64,000 bases of DNA from Paenibacillus sp. sptzw28 (GTDB taxonomy: Bacteria; Bacillota; Bacilli; Paenibacillales; Paenibacillaceae), in NCBI RefSeq assembly GCF_019550795.1, contig NZ_CP080545.1, positions 5,623,501-5,687,500 of the forward strand. The letters run 5' to 3'. How positions within the stretch are numbered: the first letter of the stretch is position 1; every line of letters starts with the position of its first letter. The notes beneath the pieces were generated by a model. That model did no database searches. It was not told where the DNA came from and saw nothing but the letters and a program-made list of their open reading frames with translations. A program made the position numbers and the translations under genes. This document shows, one piece after another, positions 24,744-32,817 of the stretch.

Positions 24744-25174
24744 TTATCTCTTTCTGCGCCGGAATATGAAATTCCCATAGTCAATAACGATGATCCTTCC
24801 GTGATGATTAAGGCGCAAGTTCGTCAAGCTTGGCCTCCTATGAGTCATGGAATAGATATCGTATGGAACGATTCCTTTTCTCCGTATTCTGGAATTGAGC
24901 TTGCGGTATTTACGGATATACCTCTTCGTCAGAGGGAACCTGCGGGTATACTTCTTCATGTTAACCAGCGATGTCCATAATTGGTGATCGGGGCGAGATA
25001 CTTGCGTATTGGTTTCGACCAACGTGATTTATACATTAAGATCTCGGTCTTATTGCTTCTGATCCCGGATTTGCTTCTGGCCACTTTCAATACGTAGCCC
25101 CTGCCCAGATCATATACAATTCGTTTACTCCCGATACCGATGATTTTACTTCTTTTCTTCGGATGTTTGTTCAA
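24744..25174 (-). pseudogene. YrzF-like protein-kinase-fold protein, frameshifted
   Basis: The first frame (TTG 25174, with GGAGGTAA upstream) reads IGIGSKRIVYDLGRGYVLKV, then SGIRSNKTEI, up to ITNYGHRWLT and a stop at 24956. A second frame then carries on with VNMKKYTRRFPL, SLTNLRLNHHGRIIVIDYGN and a basic end at 24744. Together they give the pattern of small kinase-like proteins of Bacilli (YrzF type): glycine-rich loop, VLK lysine, and a catalytic-loop-like N-L-R followed by V-I-D-Y-G in place of DFG. A single-base change near 24965-24980 separates the halves. It is either a real inactivating mutation or a sequencing error. Confidence 0.65.
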
Positions 25175-25377
25175 CCGGCGTTACCTCCAATCGGAGATCA
25201 GGCACAGAGAGGACATGACCATACCTTTACGATATCTCAATATATGAGAAGTGAATTTGCCAGTAACGGCGCAATGCCCCATGACGGGGAACCAGGCTTG
25301 GCGAAGTACGGGGCACCGGAATCACCAGGCAATGCCGCTCCAATCGGAGATTCGGAATATACCGGAGCGGCTCGCCT

Positions 25378-26796
25378 TTATTCCGCGTTATATTCCGGCC
25401 CGGTATCAACCGCTTTAATTAGGGGCAGCCGGACGGTGACCGTCGTTCCTTCGTCCTCTACGCTGCCGATGAGAAACTCGCCGCCGTGCAGCATGACGAT
25501 TTCATTGCAGATGGCAAGTCCGAGGCCGCTCCCGGCGCGGAGACTTCCCCCCTTGTAGAATTTCTCCGTCACGTGCGGCAGATCCTCCGGCGAAATTCCG
25601 CATCCGGTGTCGGTTATGGCGATTCGCACCCATTCCGGCTCCCTATCGGCCGATACGGAGATCGTCCCGCCGGCCGGCGTAAATTTGAATGCATTATCAA
25701 GCACGTTAATAAACACCTGCTTAAGCCGGTTGGCATCCGCTTCCACCATCATCGGCTCATCGCCATACATTCCCGACAGCTTAACTCCTTCACGCTGCGC
25801 GCGCGCATCATACTGCCGCATTGTTTCCCGAAGCGGCTTAAGCACATCCAGCGTCTCCGGATGAAGGGCAATGCTCTTGGCGTATAGCTTGGAGAAATCG
25901 AGCAAGTCCTCGACGAGCCCCGACAGCCGCACCGTCTCACGGTCGATGATCGAGAGCCCGAGCATAAGCTCTTCGATATCTGAGGGGTCGCCGGCGAGTG
26001 TCTCGCTCCAGCCCTTGATCGATGTCAGCGGCGTTCTGAGTTCATGGGAGATTGACGAAATAAAATCGTTCTTCAGCTTCTCCCGCCGGGTAAGCTCCGC
26101 CGCCATCGTATTGAGCGTCTCCGCCAAACGGCCGATCTCATCGCGGTTGTGCGGTTCGGCGCGGCGAGACCAGTCGCCCTCGGCCATCTGCTCCGCCACA
26201 CGGGTCAACTTGCGGATCGGACGGGCGATCCGGTTCGCGAGAAGCACGCTCATCGCGAAGAACAGCAGCACGACGACGGAACCGACCAGAAGAGTAATCC
26301 AGAGCATACTGCGAACCGTCTCATCCACTTTCGCAAGCGAAGCGGTATAACGGAACATCGCCACGATATGCCTGTCCTGCTTGACCGGCAGCGTCACCGC
26401 GACAATTCGTTCATGCGTGAGCGGATCGGTTCCGCGCCATATCCCCGTACCGCCATCCATGGCATCAAGAACGTCCGGCGTTTGCAGCGCTTTGCCGCTG
26501 CCGGACAGTCCGTCGCTGTCCACCACAATATTGCCGGCGTAGTCCAGAAGCTGCAGATGCGCCGTGCCTTCCGTCATATTCTGCAGCATATATTGCGCCT
26601 TGGCCTTCATCGGCTGGAACGAGATGTTCCGGTTATGCAGAGCCGCTTCGGTCTCGGCACGCTGCAGCATGGAAGCGACTGCGCTCCCGTAATAATAATT
26701 CCATACAAGCGTTACGAACAGGGCGCCGAGCGTTACGACGACAAGCATAATCAGTACGCCGTAGCTCCACACCATCCGTGTGCGGAGACTTCTCAT
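25378..26796 (-). CDS. sensor histidine kinase, PhoR/WalK type
   Basis: 472 residues. TM1 at about 10-33, an extracellular sensor domain at about 34-163, TM2 at about 164-186, then HAMP (NRIARPIRKLTRVAEQMAEG). The dimerisation/phosphoacceptor motif is SISHELRTPLTSIKGWSETL with His near residue 252. The ATPase domain has the N box NVLDNAFKFTPAGG, G1 DTGCGISPEDLPHV and G2 GSGLGLAICNEIVMLHGG. It would autophosphorylate on His and pass phosphate to the response regulator whose gene overlaps it by four bases (ATGA). The signal is unknown. Two envelope lipoprotein genes upstream in the same direction suggest cell-wall stress or remodelling. Confidence 0.93.
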   Translation of the reverse strand: MRSLRTRMVWSYGVLIMLVVVTLGALFVTLVWNYYYGSAVASMLQRAETEAALHNRNISFQPMKAKAQYMLQNMTEGTAHLQLLDYAGNIVVDSDGLSGSGKALQTPDVLDAMDGGTGIWRGTDPLTHERIVAVTLPVKQDRHIVAMFRYTASLAKVDETVRSMLWITLLVGSVVVLLFFAMSVLLANRIARPIRKLTRVAEQMAEGDWSRRAEPHNRDEIGRLAETLNTMAAELTRREKLKNDFISSISHELRTPLTSIKGWSETLAGDPSDIEELMLGLSIIDRETVRLSGLVEDLLDFSKLYAKSIALHPETLDVLKPLRETMRQYDARAQREGVKLSGMYGDEPMMVEADANRLKQVFINVLDNAFKFTPAGGTISVSADREPEWVRIAITDTGCGISPEDLPHVTEKFYKGGSLRAGSGLGLAICNEIVMLHGGEFLIGSVEDEGTTVTVRLPLIKAVDTGPEYNAE

Positions 26797-27845
26797 CGCT
26801 TATAGCTCCGGTTCCACCGGTAGCCGTAGCCCCAGAGCGTTTCGATGCAGCGCGGGTCGGAGGGCTCGTCTTCGATTTTCTGCCGGATGCGCCGGATGTT
26901 GACGTCCACGATTTTCAAGTCTCCGATAAAGTGCCGCCCCCATACCGCATTCAAAATCTCATCGCGGCTGAGTCCCTCGCCTGCGCGCTCCATAAGCAGC
27001 TTGACAAGCGTCCATTCCGTAGGCGTAAGTACGATTTCCTCGTCTACCTTCCACAACCGGCGCTCCGCCGCCGACAGGCGAAACGGTCCGCAGCGCATCT
27101 CCCCGCGCCCGGCATCGTTGTAGACGCCGGCTGCGCCGCCATTCGGCGAGCCCGTCCCCATACCGCCGACGCCGGTAACTCCGTGATCCGGCGAGCTCTT
27201 CCCGGTACGGCCGTCAGCACTGCCGCTGTCCGGCATGCCCGCATTGGCACTGCTGCCGGCAGCACCGCCGCCTGCCGTGCTATCCAAGGCGCCCGTGCCC
27301 GCAAGCGGCTCATGGCCTGCATTCGCTCCGGTTAAGCGGGCACCGCCTGCTGCCGCACCACCGCCGCCTCCGCCGGAAGAGCCCGCCCCGCGGCTCCCGG
27401 CGTCATTGCCCGCCGCACCGGCTTCTTTCGCCGCAGAATCCGGCGAAGCGGATTCCGTCTGCGACGACAGACCGCCGGGCATCATCCTGCGGTGCAGCGC
27501 ATTCAGCCTCGCGATCAGCTCGCCGGGGCTGAACGGCTTCTGCACGTAATCGTCCGCGCCCAGCTCCAGGCCGCGGATTTTGTCCTCTTCCTGCGATTTG
27601 GCCGTCAGCATAATGATGCCCATGCGCGGAAAGCGCTCGCGCAGCCTCCCGCACACGTCAAACCCGCTGATCGTCGGCAGCATAACGTCGAGCAGCGCAA
27701 CATCAAACGGAGGAGAAGCTTCCTCCGCCAGTGCCAAAGCGGTCTCGCCTTCCTCCGCTTCGGTCACGTCCATGCCGTTGCGTTTCAAATTTATGCGGAT
27801 AAATCCGCGGATCGACTCTTCATCCTCGAGCAGCAAAATACGCAT
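26793..27845 (-). CDS. OmpR-family response regulator with a very long Gly/Ala linker
   Basis: About 350 residues, against roughly 230 in usual OmpR regulators. The receiver domain (1-118) has DE at 8-9, phosphoacceptor D53 in LLDVMLP, T in MLTAKS and the KPFSPGEL Lys. The winged-helix DNA-binding domain (about 250-345) has LTPTEWTLVKLLMERAGEGL, then SRDEILNAVWG and a typical wing. Between them lie about 120 residues of Gly, Ala, Ser and Asp-rich disordered sequence with several poly-Gly runs. ATG 27845 was chosen because the receiver begins there (MRILLLEDEE) and GGAGAAG precedes it. The gene is translationally coupled to the kinase. The long linker is the odd feature. Confidence 0.9.
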   Translation of the reverse strand: MRILLLEDEESIRGFIRINLKRNGMDVTEAEEGETALALAEEASPPFDVALLDVMLPTISGFDVCGRLRERFPRMGIIMLTAKSQEEDKIRGLELGADDYVQKPFSPGELIARLNALHRRMMPGGLSSQTESASPDSAAKEAGAAGNDAGSRGAGSSGGGGGGAAAGGARLTGANAGHEPLAGTGALDSTAGGGAAGSSANAGMPDSGSADGRTGKSSPDHGVTGVGGMGTGSPNGGAAGVYNDAGRGEMRCGPFRLSAAERRLWKVDEEIVLTPTEWTLVKLLMERAGEGLSRDEILNAVWGRHFIGDLKIVDVNIRRIRQKIEDEPSDPRCIETLWGYGYRWNRSYKR

Positions 27846-27889
27846 CGCCTGCTTCTCCATCCTCCATAGATCATAATCGGTCACGCCTG

Positions 27890-29284
27890 CTAAGGCAGCA
27901 GCTTGAAGATCTTCCGAAGCTTTGCTTCATCCGGCAGCATCAGCCTGTATTCCTGCTCCTCGCTCTCCGGCCAACCGGACGGAGCAGCGGCCCACACAGC
28001 CGCATAAACAAACCCTTCCGCCTTGCTCAAGATCGCATAATGGCGCGATTCATCCCGAAGCTGCTTCTCCTTCCCGCTCCAATCGGCAACCGGTGTAGAG
28101 AGAACGGCAAACAATTCGGAGCGACTGCCCGAAAATCTATGGTAATAATCGACTGCGATTTCATTGTTCCCGTCCTCGGTAAACTGGCGAATCGTGTAGC
28201 GGCCCCGCCATTCAACCGGAAAACGAAGCTCATATCCTTCCGCGGAATTCACATACCGCTCCGAGACCACTTTAAAGCGGTCTCCGCCTTCCCACTGCTT
28301 GTACTGTTCGATCCACAGCAGGTCGCTGTACGGAAGCCCTTCCTTCTGTCCGGGAGCCTCGCGAGTTACATTGATGTCGAGTATGCCGTCACCGTTCCCG
28401 TCTCCGCCAAAGGTTTGACGGGCGTTGTTCTCCGTCACCTCTCCGCTCGCCGCAGGCAGCGGGTAGATCTTAATTAGTTTGCCGCCCGTCCAGGCCAGCA
28501 TTACGGTGTAGGATGAATGCGCGCCCACACCGGCATCCGCTATAATTCCGTATCGCTGCGGCGCTATTCTGCCGACCACTAAATTGTAATATCCATTCAC
28601 AGCTCCGTTCAAGGGGGCGGATGCGGCCTCGCTGACCGTATTCCCCGCTATCCGCTTAATCTGAACGGAAGCCTTCATTTGATCCCGGTTCAAATTAATG
28701 ACCGCCAGCTCCGATTTCCCGTCTCCGTCCGCATCGCCGATTCCGATCGTATCGTAAGAAATCTCCGCGATCGGTACCGGCGGCTTAACGCCGTTGTATC
28801 CTTTTTCAATATGATAAATGTTAAGTGTGTGCTGAGGCTCGCCGTACTGGTCCCATCCGATCAATACCTCCGGCTGTCCGTCATGATCCAGATCGATCGT
28901 CCTTACCAGGTCGATTCCATAGCTCGAGGACTCGGCGAACGTAAACCACGGCTTCCAGCCGCCGCCGCTTTGCTTCAGCACCATAACCTGCTGAGTATCA
29001 TTATCGTTCACGAACGTGACGATCGCTTCGGGCTGCCCGTCGCCGTCTACATCCGCCTTGTTAACCGCGGCATCCGATGCTCCCTGGTCGGGAAGCGATA
29101 ATTTCGCCCTGGGCGGCAGCGCATCCTGGACTGCGGATGCAAGCTTCGCATTATCCGGTGTGGACCTCGGATTCAGCAGCAAATCAGCGGGCGTCGCCGT
29201 GTACTGGCATCCGTTCAGTATCAGCAAGGATATGGAGCTCAGCATAACCAGCTTCACACACCGCGCCCATCCTCGTCGCTTCAT
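27890..29284 (-). CDS. FG-GAP/VCBS-type repeat lipoprotein
   Basis: A 464-residue exported lipoprotein. The signal peptide ends in the lipobox LNGC (Cys at about 26). The mature part contains repeated calcium-loop units of the DxDxDGxxE type: NKADVDGDGQPEAIV, RTIDLDHDGQPEVLIGWD, GIGDADGDGKSELAVI and GGDGNGDGILDINV. These mark an FG-GAP-like beta-propeller. Such proteins act at the cell surface, and the role here is unknown. It starts 78 bases after the deacetylase gene and ends 44 bases before the response regulator, so it probably belongs to a four-gene operon and may be part of the sensing or its output. The ribosome site is weak. Confidence 0.8.
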   Translation of the reverse strand: MKRRGWARCVKLVMLSSISLLILNGCQYTATPADLLLNPRSTPDNAKLASAVQDALPPRAKLSLPDQGASDAAVNKADVDGDGQPEAIVTFVNDNDTQQVMVLKQSGGGWKPWFTFAESSSYGIDLVRTIDLDHDGQPEVLIGWDQYGEPQHTLNIYHIEKGYNGVKPPVPIAEISYDTIGIGDADGDGKSELAVINLNRDQMKASVQIKRIAGNTVSEAASAPLNGAVNGYYNLVVGRIAPQRYGIIADAGVGAHSSYTVMLAWTGGKLIKIYPLPAASGEVTENNARQTFGGDGNGDGILDINVTREAPGQKEGLPYSDLLWIEQYKQWEGGDRFKVVSERYVNSAEGYELRFPVEWRGRYTIRQFTEDGNNEIAVDYYHRFSGSRSELFAVLSTPVADWSGKEKQLRDESRHYAILSKAEGFVYAAVWAAAPSGWPESEEQEYRLMLPDEAKLRKIFKLLP

Positions 29285-29362
29285 CTCTCTAATCGCGTCC
29301 CTTCCAGTCGTCGTCGCCGTAACACACCTGCTGCCGGGCGCTGATCGTTATGCATCCGCTCC

Positions 29363-30388
29363 CTATTTCTTCGACACCGCCTGTGCTTGTTCCTTCGCGG
29401 ACAGCAATTCATCCACCGTTACGAGTGTATAACCCTTCTTGTGCAAATCCTGGATTACGAGCGGCAGCGCATCGACGGTGTTGTGAATGTTGCTGCTCCC
29501 GAATGAGTGCATGAGAATGATGCCACCCGGATGTATGTGCTCATCCACGTTCTCCCGTATTTCCGCCGCCGTCTCGCCCGCCCAATCCCGGGTATCGACG
29601 GTCCAATTGACAAGCGTGCGCCCGTTGTCCTTTATAATCTCTTTCACTGAAGGCGACAGTGCACCGTATGGTGCACGGACAAGCCTTGGCACGAAGCCGA
29701 CCTCACGCTTGATCAGCGTATCCGTCCACATGATTTCGTCCGCGATCTTCTCATTGTCCAGCTTGGTCAAATTTGCGTGATGATAAGTATGATTGCCGAT
29801 TTCATGACCTTCTTTGACAATGTGCCGCATCATATTCGGGTATTTCTTGACCTGCGTGCCTACCGTGAAGAACGTCGCCTTAACCTTGTATTTCTCCAAT
29901 ATATCCAGAATCGCAGGTGTGTATTTGGCATCGGGACCATCATCGAACGTAAGCGCTGCGAGCTTGCTGCCGGGAGCGGCATCATAGTGCACTACAGGCA
30001 GCGTTGGCTTCGTGAGCGGCACAGCGGCGGGCTGCGTCATCCCGGGGTCACCCGGCACGCCGGCGCTGCCCTTCCCTTCTTGAGATGCGCCGTCCAGGCC
30101 CGTTTCACTTTGAACCGGCTGTTCACCTTGCCCTTCGCCGCTCTGACCGGACTGCCCGCTCGAATCCGCGCCGGAGACGCCGGCTCCGGCAAGCGCCGTC
30201 TTCACGATATGCTTGCCGCCGCCGAGCATTCCAGTTATATCCGACTGGACTCCCGCCGCGTCATTCGCCCACAAATTCCATGCTTTCTGCGTGCCGCAGC
30301 CGGCCGCGAACGCCGTGAGCGCTACAGCAGCCACCAGCATAAGCAGCCGGCGGCGCTTAATCTTTCCGTTAATGCCTCTTGGTTTCAT
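29363..30388 (-). CDS. polysaccharide deacetylase lipoprotein (NodB domain)
   Basis: A 341-residue surface lipoprotein. The signal peptide ends FAAGC (lipobox Cys 31). Residues about 70-130 are a Gly/Ser/Gln-rich spacer. The NodB carbohydrate esterase domain (about 140-335) has all main motifs: TFDDGPD (catalytic and metal Asp 149/150), HEIGNHTYHHAN (metal His 200 and 204) and RAPYG (238-242), then DTRDW and a final GGIILMHSF. It should remove acetyl groups from peptidoglycan or another wall glycan, with a divalent metal. GGGGAGAGAGCGGA precedes the ATG. It is the first gene of the run that leads through the FG-GAP lipoprotein to the two-component system. Confidence 0.93.
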   Translation of the reverse strand: MKPRGINGKIKRRRLLMLVAAVALTAFAAGCGTQKAWNLWANDAAGVQSDITGMLGGGKHIVKTALAGAGVSGADSSGQSGQSGEGQGEQPVQSETGLDGASQEGKGSAGVPGDPGMTQPAAVPLTKPTLPVVHYDAAPGSKLAALTFDDGPDAKYTPAILDILEKYKVKATFFTVGTQVKKYPNMMRHIVKEGHEIGNHTYHHANLTKLDNEKIADEIMWTDTLIKREVGFVPRLVRAPYGALSPSVKEIIKDNGRTLVNWTVDTRDWAGETAAEIRENVDEHIHPGGIILMHSFGSSNIHNTVDALPLVIQDLHKKGYTLVTVDELLSAKEQAQAVSKK

Positions 30389-30541
30389 TCCGCTCTCTCC
30401 CCACTGAATCCTACCTATAATGGTAAAGGAGAGAAGCCTATAAATCGTTACAAAAGTGTTACACTGTTCCGCTCATACGGTAATGGCCCCGTAAGAAGCA
30501 GTCCTTCAAGAAACGTTCTCTTATATTCGAACAAGAACGGC

Positions 30542-30566
30542 CCGGGAAGCATGAATTGCTTCCCGG
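30542..30566 (-). terminator. hairpin after the 64-residue membrane gene
   Basis: CCGGGAAGC and GCTTCCCGG form a nine-pair stem around a seven-base loop. The T tract on the minus side is poor (CCGTTCTTGTT), so it may be a weak terminator or an RNA end-protecting hairpin. Confidence 0.55.
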
Positions 30567-30580
30567 ACCGCCCAGTTGTA

Positions 30581-30775
30581 CTAATCGGAACGATCCCGTT
30601 CCTCGCCGCCGATGATATAGCGGTTGATTGACCGCATGTTGATGAGGGCTACTATCGACAAATAAGCCAGAGCTATTCCGACATAAGGCTTAACGGCCCC
30701 GTCATGGGTCACTAATGCCGCCCACATCAGCAAAATCCACAAATTGAGTTGAAGATATTCCTTCAGCCTTTTCAT
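30581..30775 (-). CDS. small membrane protein, two spans
   Basis: 64 residues, MKRLKEYLQLNLWILLMWAA onward, with hydrophobic segments at about 10-25 and 34-50 and a charged tail (INRYIIGGEERDRSD). The ATG at 30775 has GGGTGA at good spacing; an ATG three codons earlier lies too close to it. No family is recognised. It follows the LtaS-like gene's neighbourhood on the same strand, 44 bases after the point where that gene ends (30828), so it may be co-transcribed with the LtaS-like gene and act in the membrane with it. That link is inference from spacing alone. Confidence 0.65.
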   Translation of the reverse strand: MKRLKEYLQLNLWILLMWAALVTHDGAVKPYVGIALAYLSIVALINMRSINRYIIGGEERDRSD

Positions 30776-30827
30776 CCCATTCACCCTACGTTTAACATAT
30801 GCAAGGTACGGCTCGTTTGACTATAAT

Positions 30828-32699
30828 TCAGCTTTTTTCATGCTTCAAAAACCGGCTCAGATCCCCATAAATAATTTTGTCGGAAAATTTCAACTGCTTC
30901 TGCGCTTCTTCGCGCATGGGCTCGCATCGAGCCGGATCTGTTTTTGCCTCGTCCGATATGCTGTAGCACTTGTTCCCTGTGAAAACGTAACGGTCCGTAA
31001 CAAAGCTCCCATCTCGCAGGACGGCCATTTGCTGCTTGTTCAAAGCAAACAAATCATGTCCGAAGCCAAGCCCCTGAACGGAGTCTTGACCGAGCAGATG
31101 AAGTATTGTCGGTTTAAGGTCGATTTGGCCGGAAACGGTACTAATTGTTCTCCCTTTTACTCCGGGGATGTGAATAATAAGCGGAACCCGCTGCAGCTGT
31201 TCATGGTCCAGAGCGGTGAGCTTTTCTTTCCCCAGAAATTTAGCCATCGCTTTGCCGTGCTTCCTCGCTATCCCATAGTGGTCCCCGTAAAGAATAAAAA
31301 CAGAGTTATCGTACAATCCCGCGGTCTTAATCGCTTTGAAAAAATCCTTTAAAGCCTCATCCATATACCGGACTGTATTGAAGTAGTGGTTTAACGTCTT
31401 TGAATTCGCGTCAAATGGCGGAAGCAGCCTATCCTCTTTCTTAAGCGTAAAAGGATGATGATTGGTCAGCGTGATCAGCTTGGCGTAGAAAGGCTGCGGC
31501 AGTGCGCGCAGTTTACCCACCGATTGCTCGAAGAAAGGAATGTCCTTAAGCCCCCACCCGACGGAGTTTTCTTCATCGATGTTATAATCCTCCGCTGAAT
31601 AGAACCGCTCATAGCCCATAGTTTCATACATCTGGTCGCGATTCCAGAATGTCCTGTTGTTGCCGTGCAGTACGACTGGATAGTAGCCGGTTTCCTTGAG
31701 CTGCTTCGGCAGCGAATGAAACGTGTTCTGGGCATGGGTGAAGAATACCGCCCCGCTCGGCAGCGGATAGAGCATCGTATCGATCAGAAATTCGGCGTCC
31801 GAGGTTTTGCCATGGCCCGTCTGGTGGTAGAACCGGTCGAAATAAAAGCTGTCCTTCGCCAGCCCGTTCAGGAAAGGCGTAATTTCCTCCCCGCCTATTT
31901 TCTTGTCCAGCACGAAGCTTTGCAGCGATTCGAGTGAAATCAGGAACACATTTCGCCCTTTGGCAAGCCCGAACATTACAGGGTCGACCCGGTCGCGCCG
32001 GCCGGAGGCCAGATAAGCTTTCACTACAGCCACATCCTTGCTGCCCGCGGCCACGGTTCTGGCTTTCATCCTCGCGCTGTTGACCGTATCGTAGACGAGA
32101 TAATTGAAGGCGCCGATGCTTCTCACAACGAGCTGACGGTCGAACGTGCGGCTGAACAATCCGGGTCGAAGCTTCTCCGCTGCGTCCAAATTGAACAAAA
32201 GCAGTGAAACGGCAGCCGCAAGCATGCAGAGGATGTGCAGCCTGCGGATCACGGCACGGCGGCTGCCGCCGCCCTTCACCAGGATGATCAGGGCTGCCGT
32301 GTCGGCGAATACAAGAAAATCCGACGGACGCAGGAGGTCGGCTATACTGCCCCACACTTGTCCGATTTGCGTAGAACGGAGCAGTACCGGCAGGGTAATG
32401 AAATCATTGAAAAACCGGTAATACAGCACATTAGCCAGCAGGAGGATCCCCGAGCTCACGCTCACAATAATAATTGCGATATGCCAGCGGCTTCTCAGAA
32501 ACACCAGGCTTAGACCAAGCATAATCAATATGGAGCTGAGCGGGCTAATGAAGAGAATAAGTTCCTGATACCAGCCGGAGACCGGAAGCTCAAAGTAATA
32601 ACGGTGCGTGAAGTACGTTTTCAGCCAAATCATCAGCACTGCCAAATATAATAAGGCATGCCTGCGGGCACAGCCTCTTACATCCGGTATGTATTTCAA
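30828..32699 (-). CDS. LtaS-type sulfatase-fold membrane enzyme (lipoteichoic acid synthase family)
   Basis: 623 residues. Five membrane helices occupy about residues 14-170, followed by an extracellular sulfatase-fold domain (about 245-560). Metal and catalytic residues fit LtaS: E257 in LISLESLQ, nucleophile T299 in HGKTSDAEFL, and the metal-binding FILYGDHYG near 470-477. NHHPFTL is also typical. Enzymes of this family build polyglycerolphosphate chains from phosphatidylglycerol, or prime them. The start is TTG with GGGGGGTGAG upstream. Which glycerophosphate acceptor is used cannot be told. It is divergent from the YkoS-like gene, with about 118 bases between. Confidence 0.9.
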   Translation of the reverse strand: MKYIPDVRGCARRHALLYLAVLMIWLKTYFTHRYYFELPVSGWYQELILFISPLSSILIMLGLSLVFLRSRWHIAIIIVSVSSGILLLANVLYYRFFNDFITLPVLLRSTQIGQVWGSIADLLRPSDFLVFADTAALIILVKGGGSRRAVIRRLHILCMLAAAVSLLLFNLDAAEKLRPGLFSRTFDRQLVVRSIGAFNYLVYDTVNSARMKARTVAAGSKDVAVVKAYLASGRRDRVDPVMFGLAKGRNVFLISLESLQSFVLDKKIGGEEITPFLNGLAKDSFYFDRFYHQTGHGKTSDAEFLIDTMLYPLPSGAVFFTHAQNTFHSLPKQLKETGYYPVVLHGNNRTFWNRDQMYETMGYERFYSAEDYNIDEENSVGWGLKDIPFFEQSVGKLRALPQPFYAKLITLTNHHPFTLKKEDRLLPPFDANSKTLNHYFNTVRYMDEALKDFFKAIKTAGLYDNSVFILYGDHYGIARKHGKAMAKFLGKEKLTALDHEQLQRVPLIIHIPGVKGRTISTVSGQIDLKPTILHLLGQDSVQGLGFGHDLFALNKQQMAVLRDGSFVTDRYVFTGNKCYSISDEAKTDPARCEPMREEAQKQLKFSDKIIYGDLSRFLKHEKS

Positions 32700-32817
32700 C
32701 TTGTACTCACCCCCCTCTGAAACAACTAGCCTTTAGGCTTAGCACTTTTTCACAAAATATGCAGGTCTCTTTTCGGGCAGTATATTAATGGATCGTTAGT
32801 CAGAATACGGAGGAACC

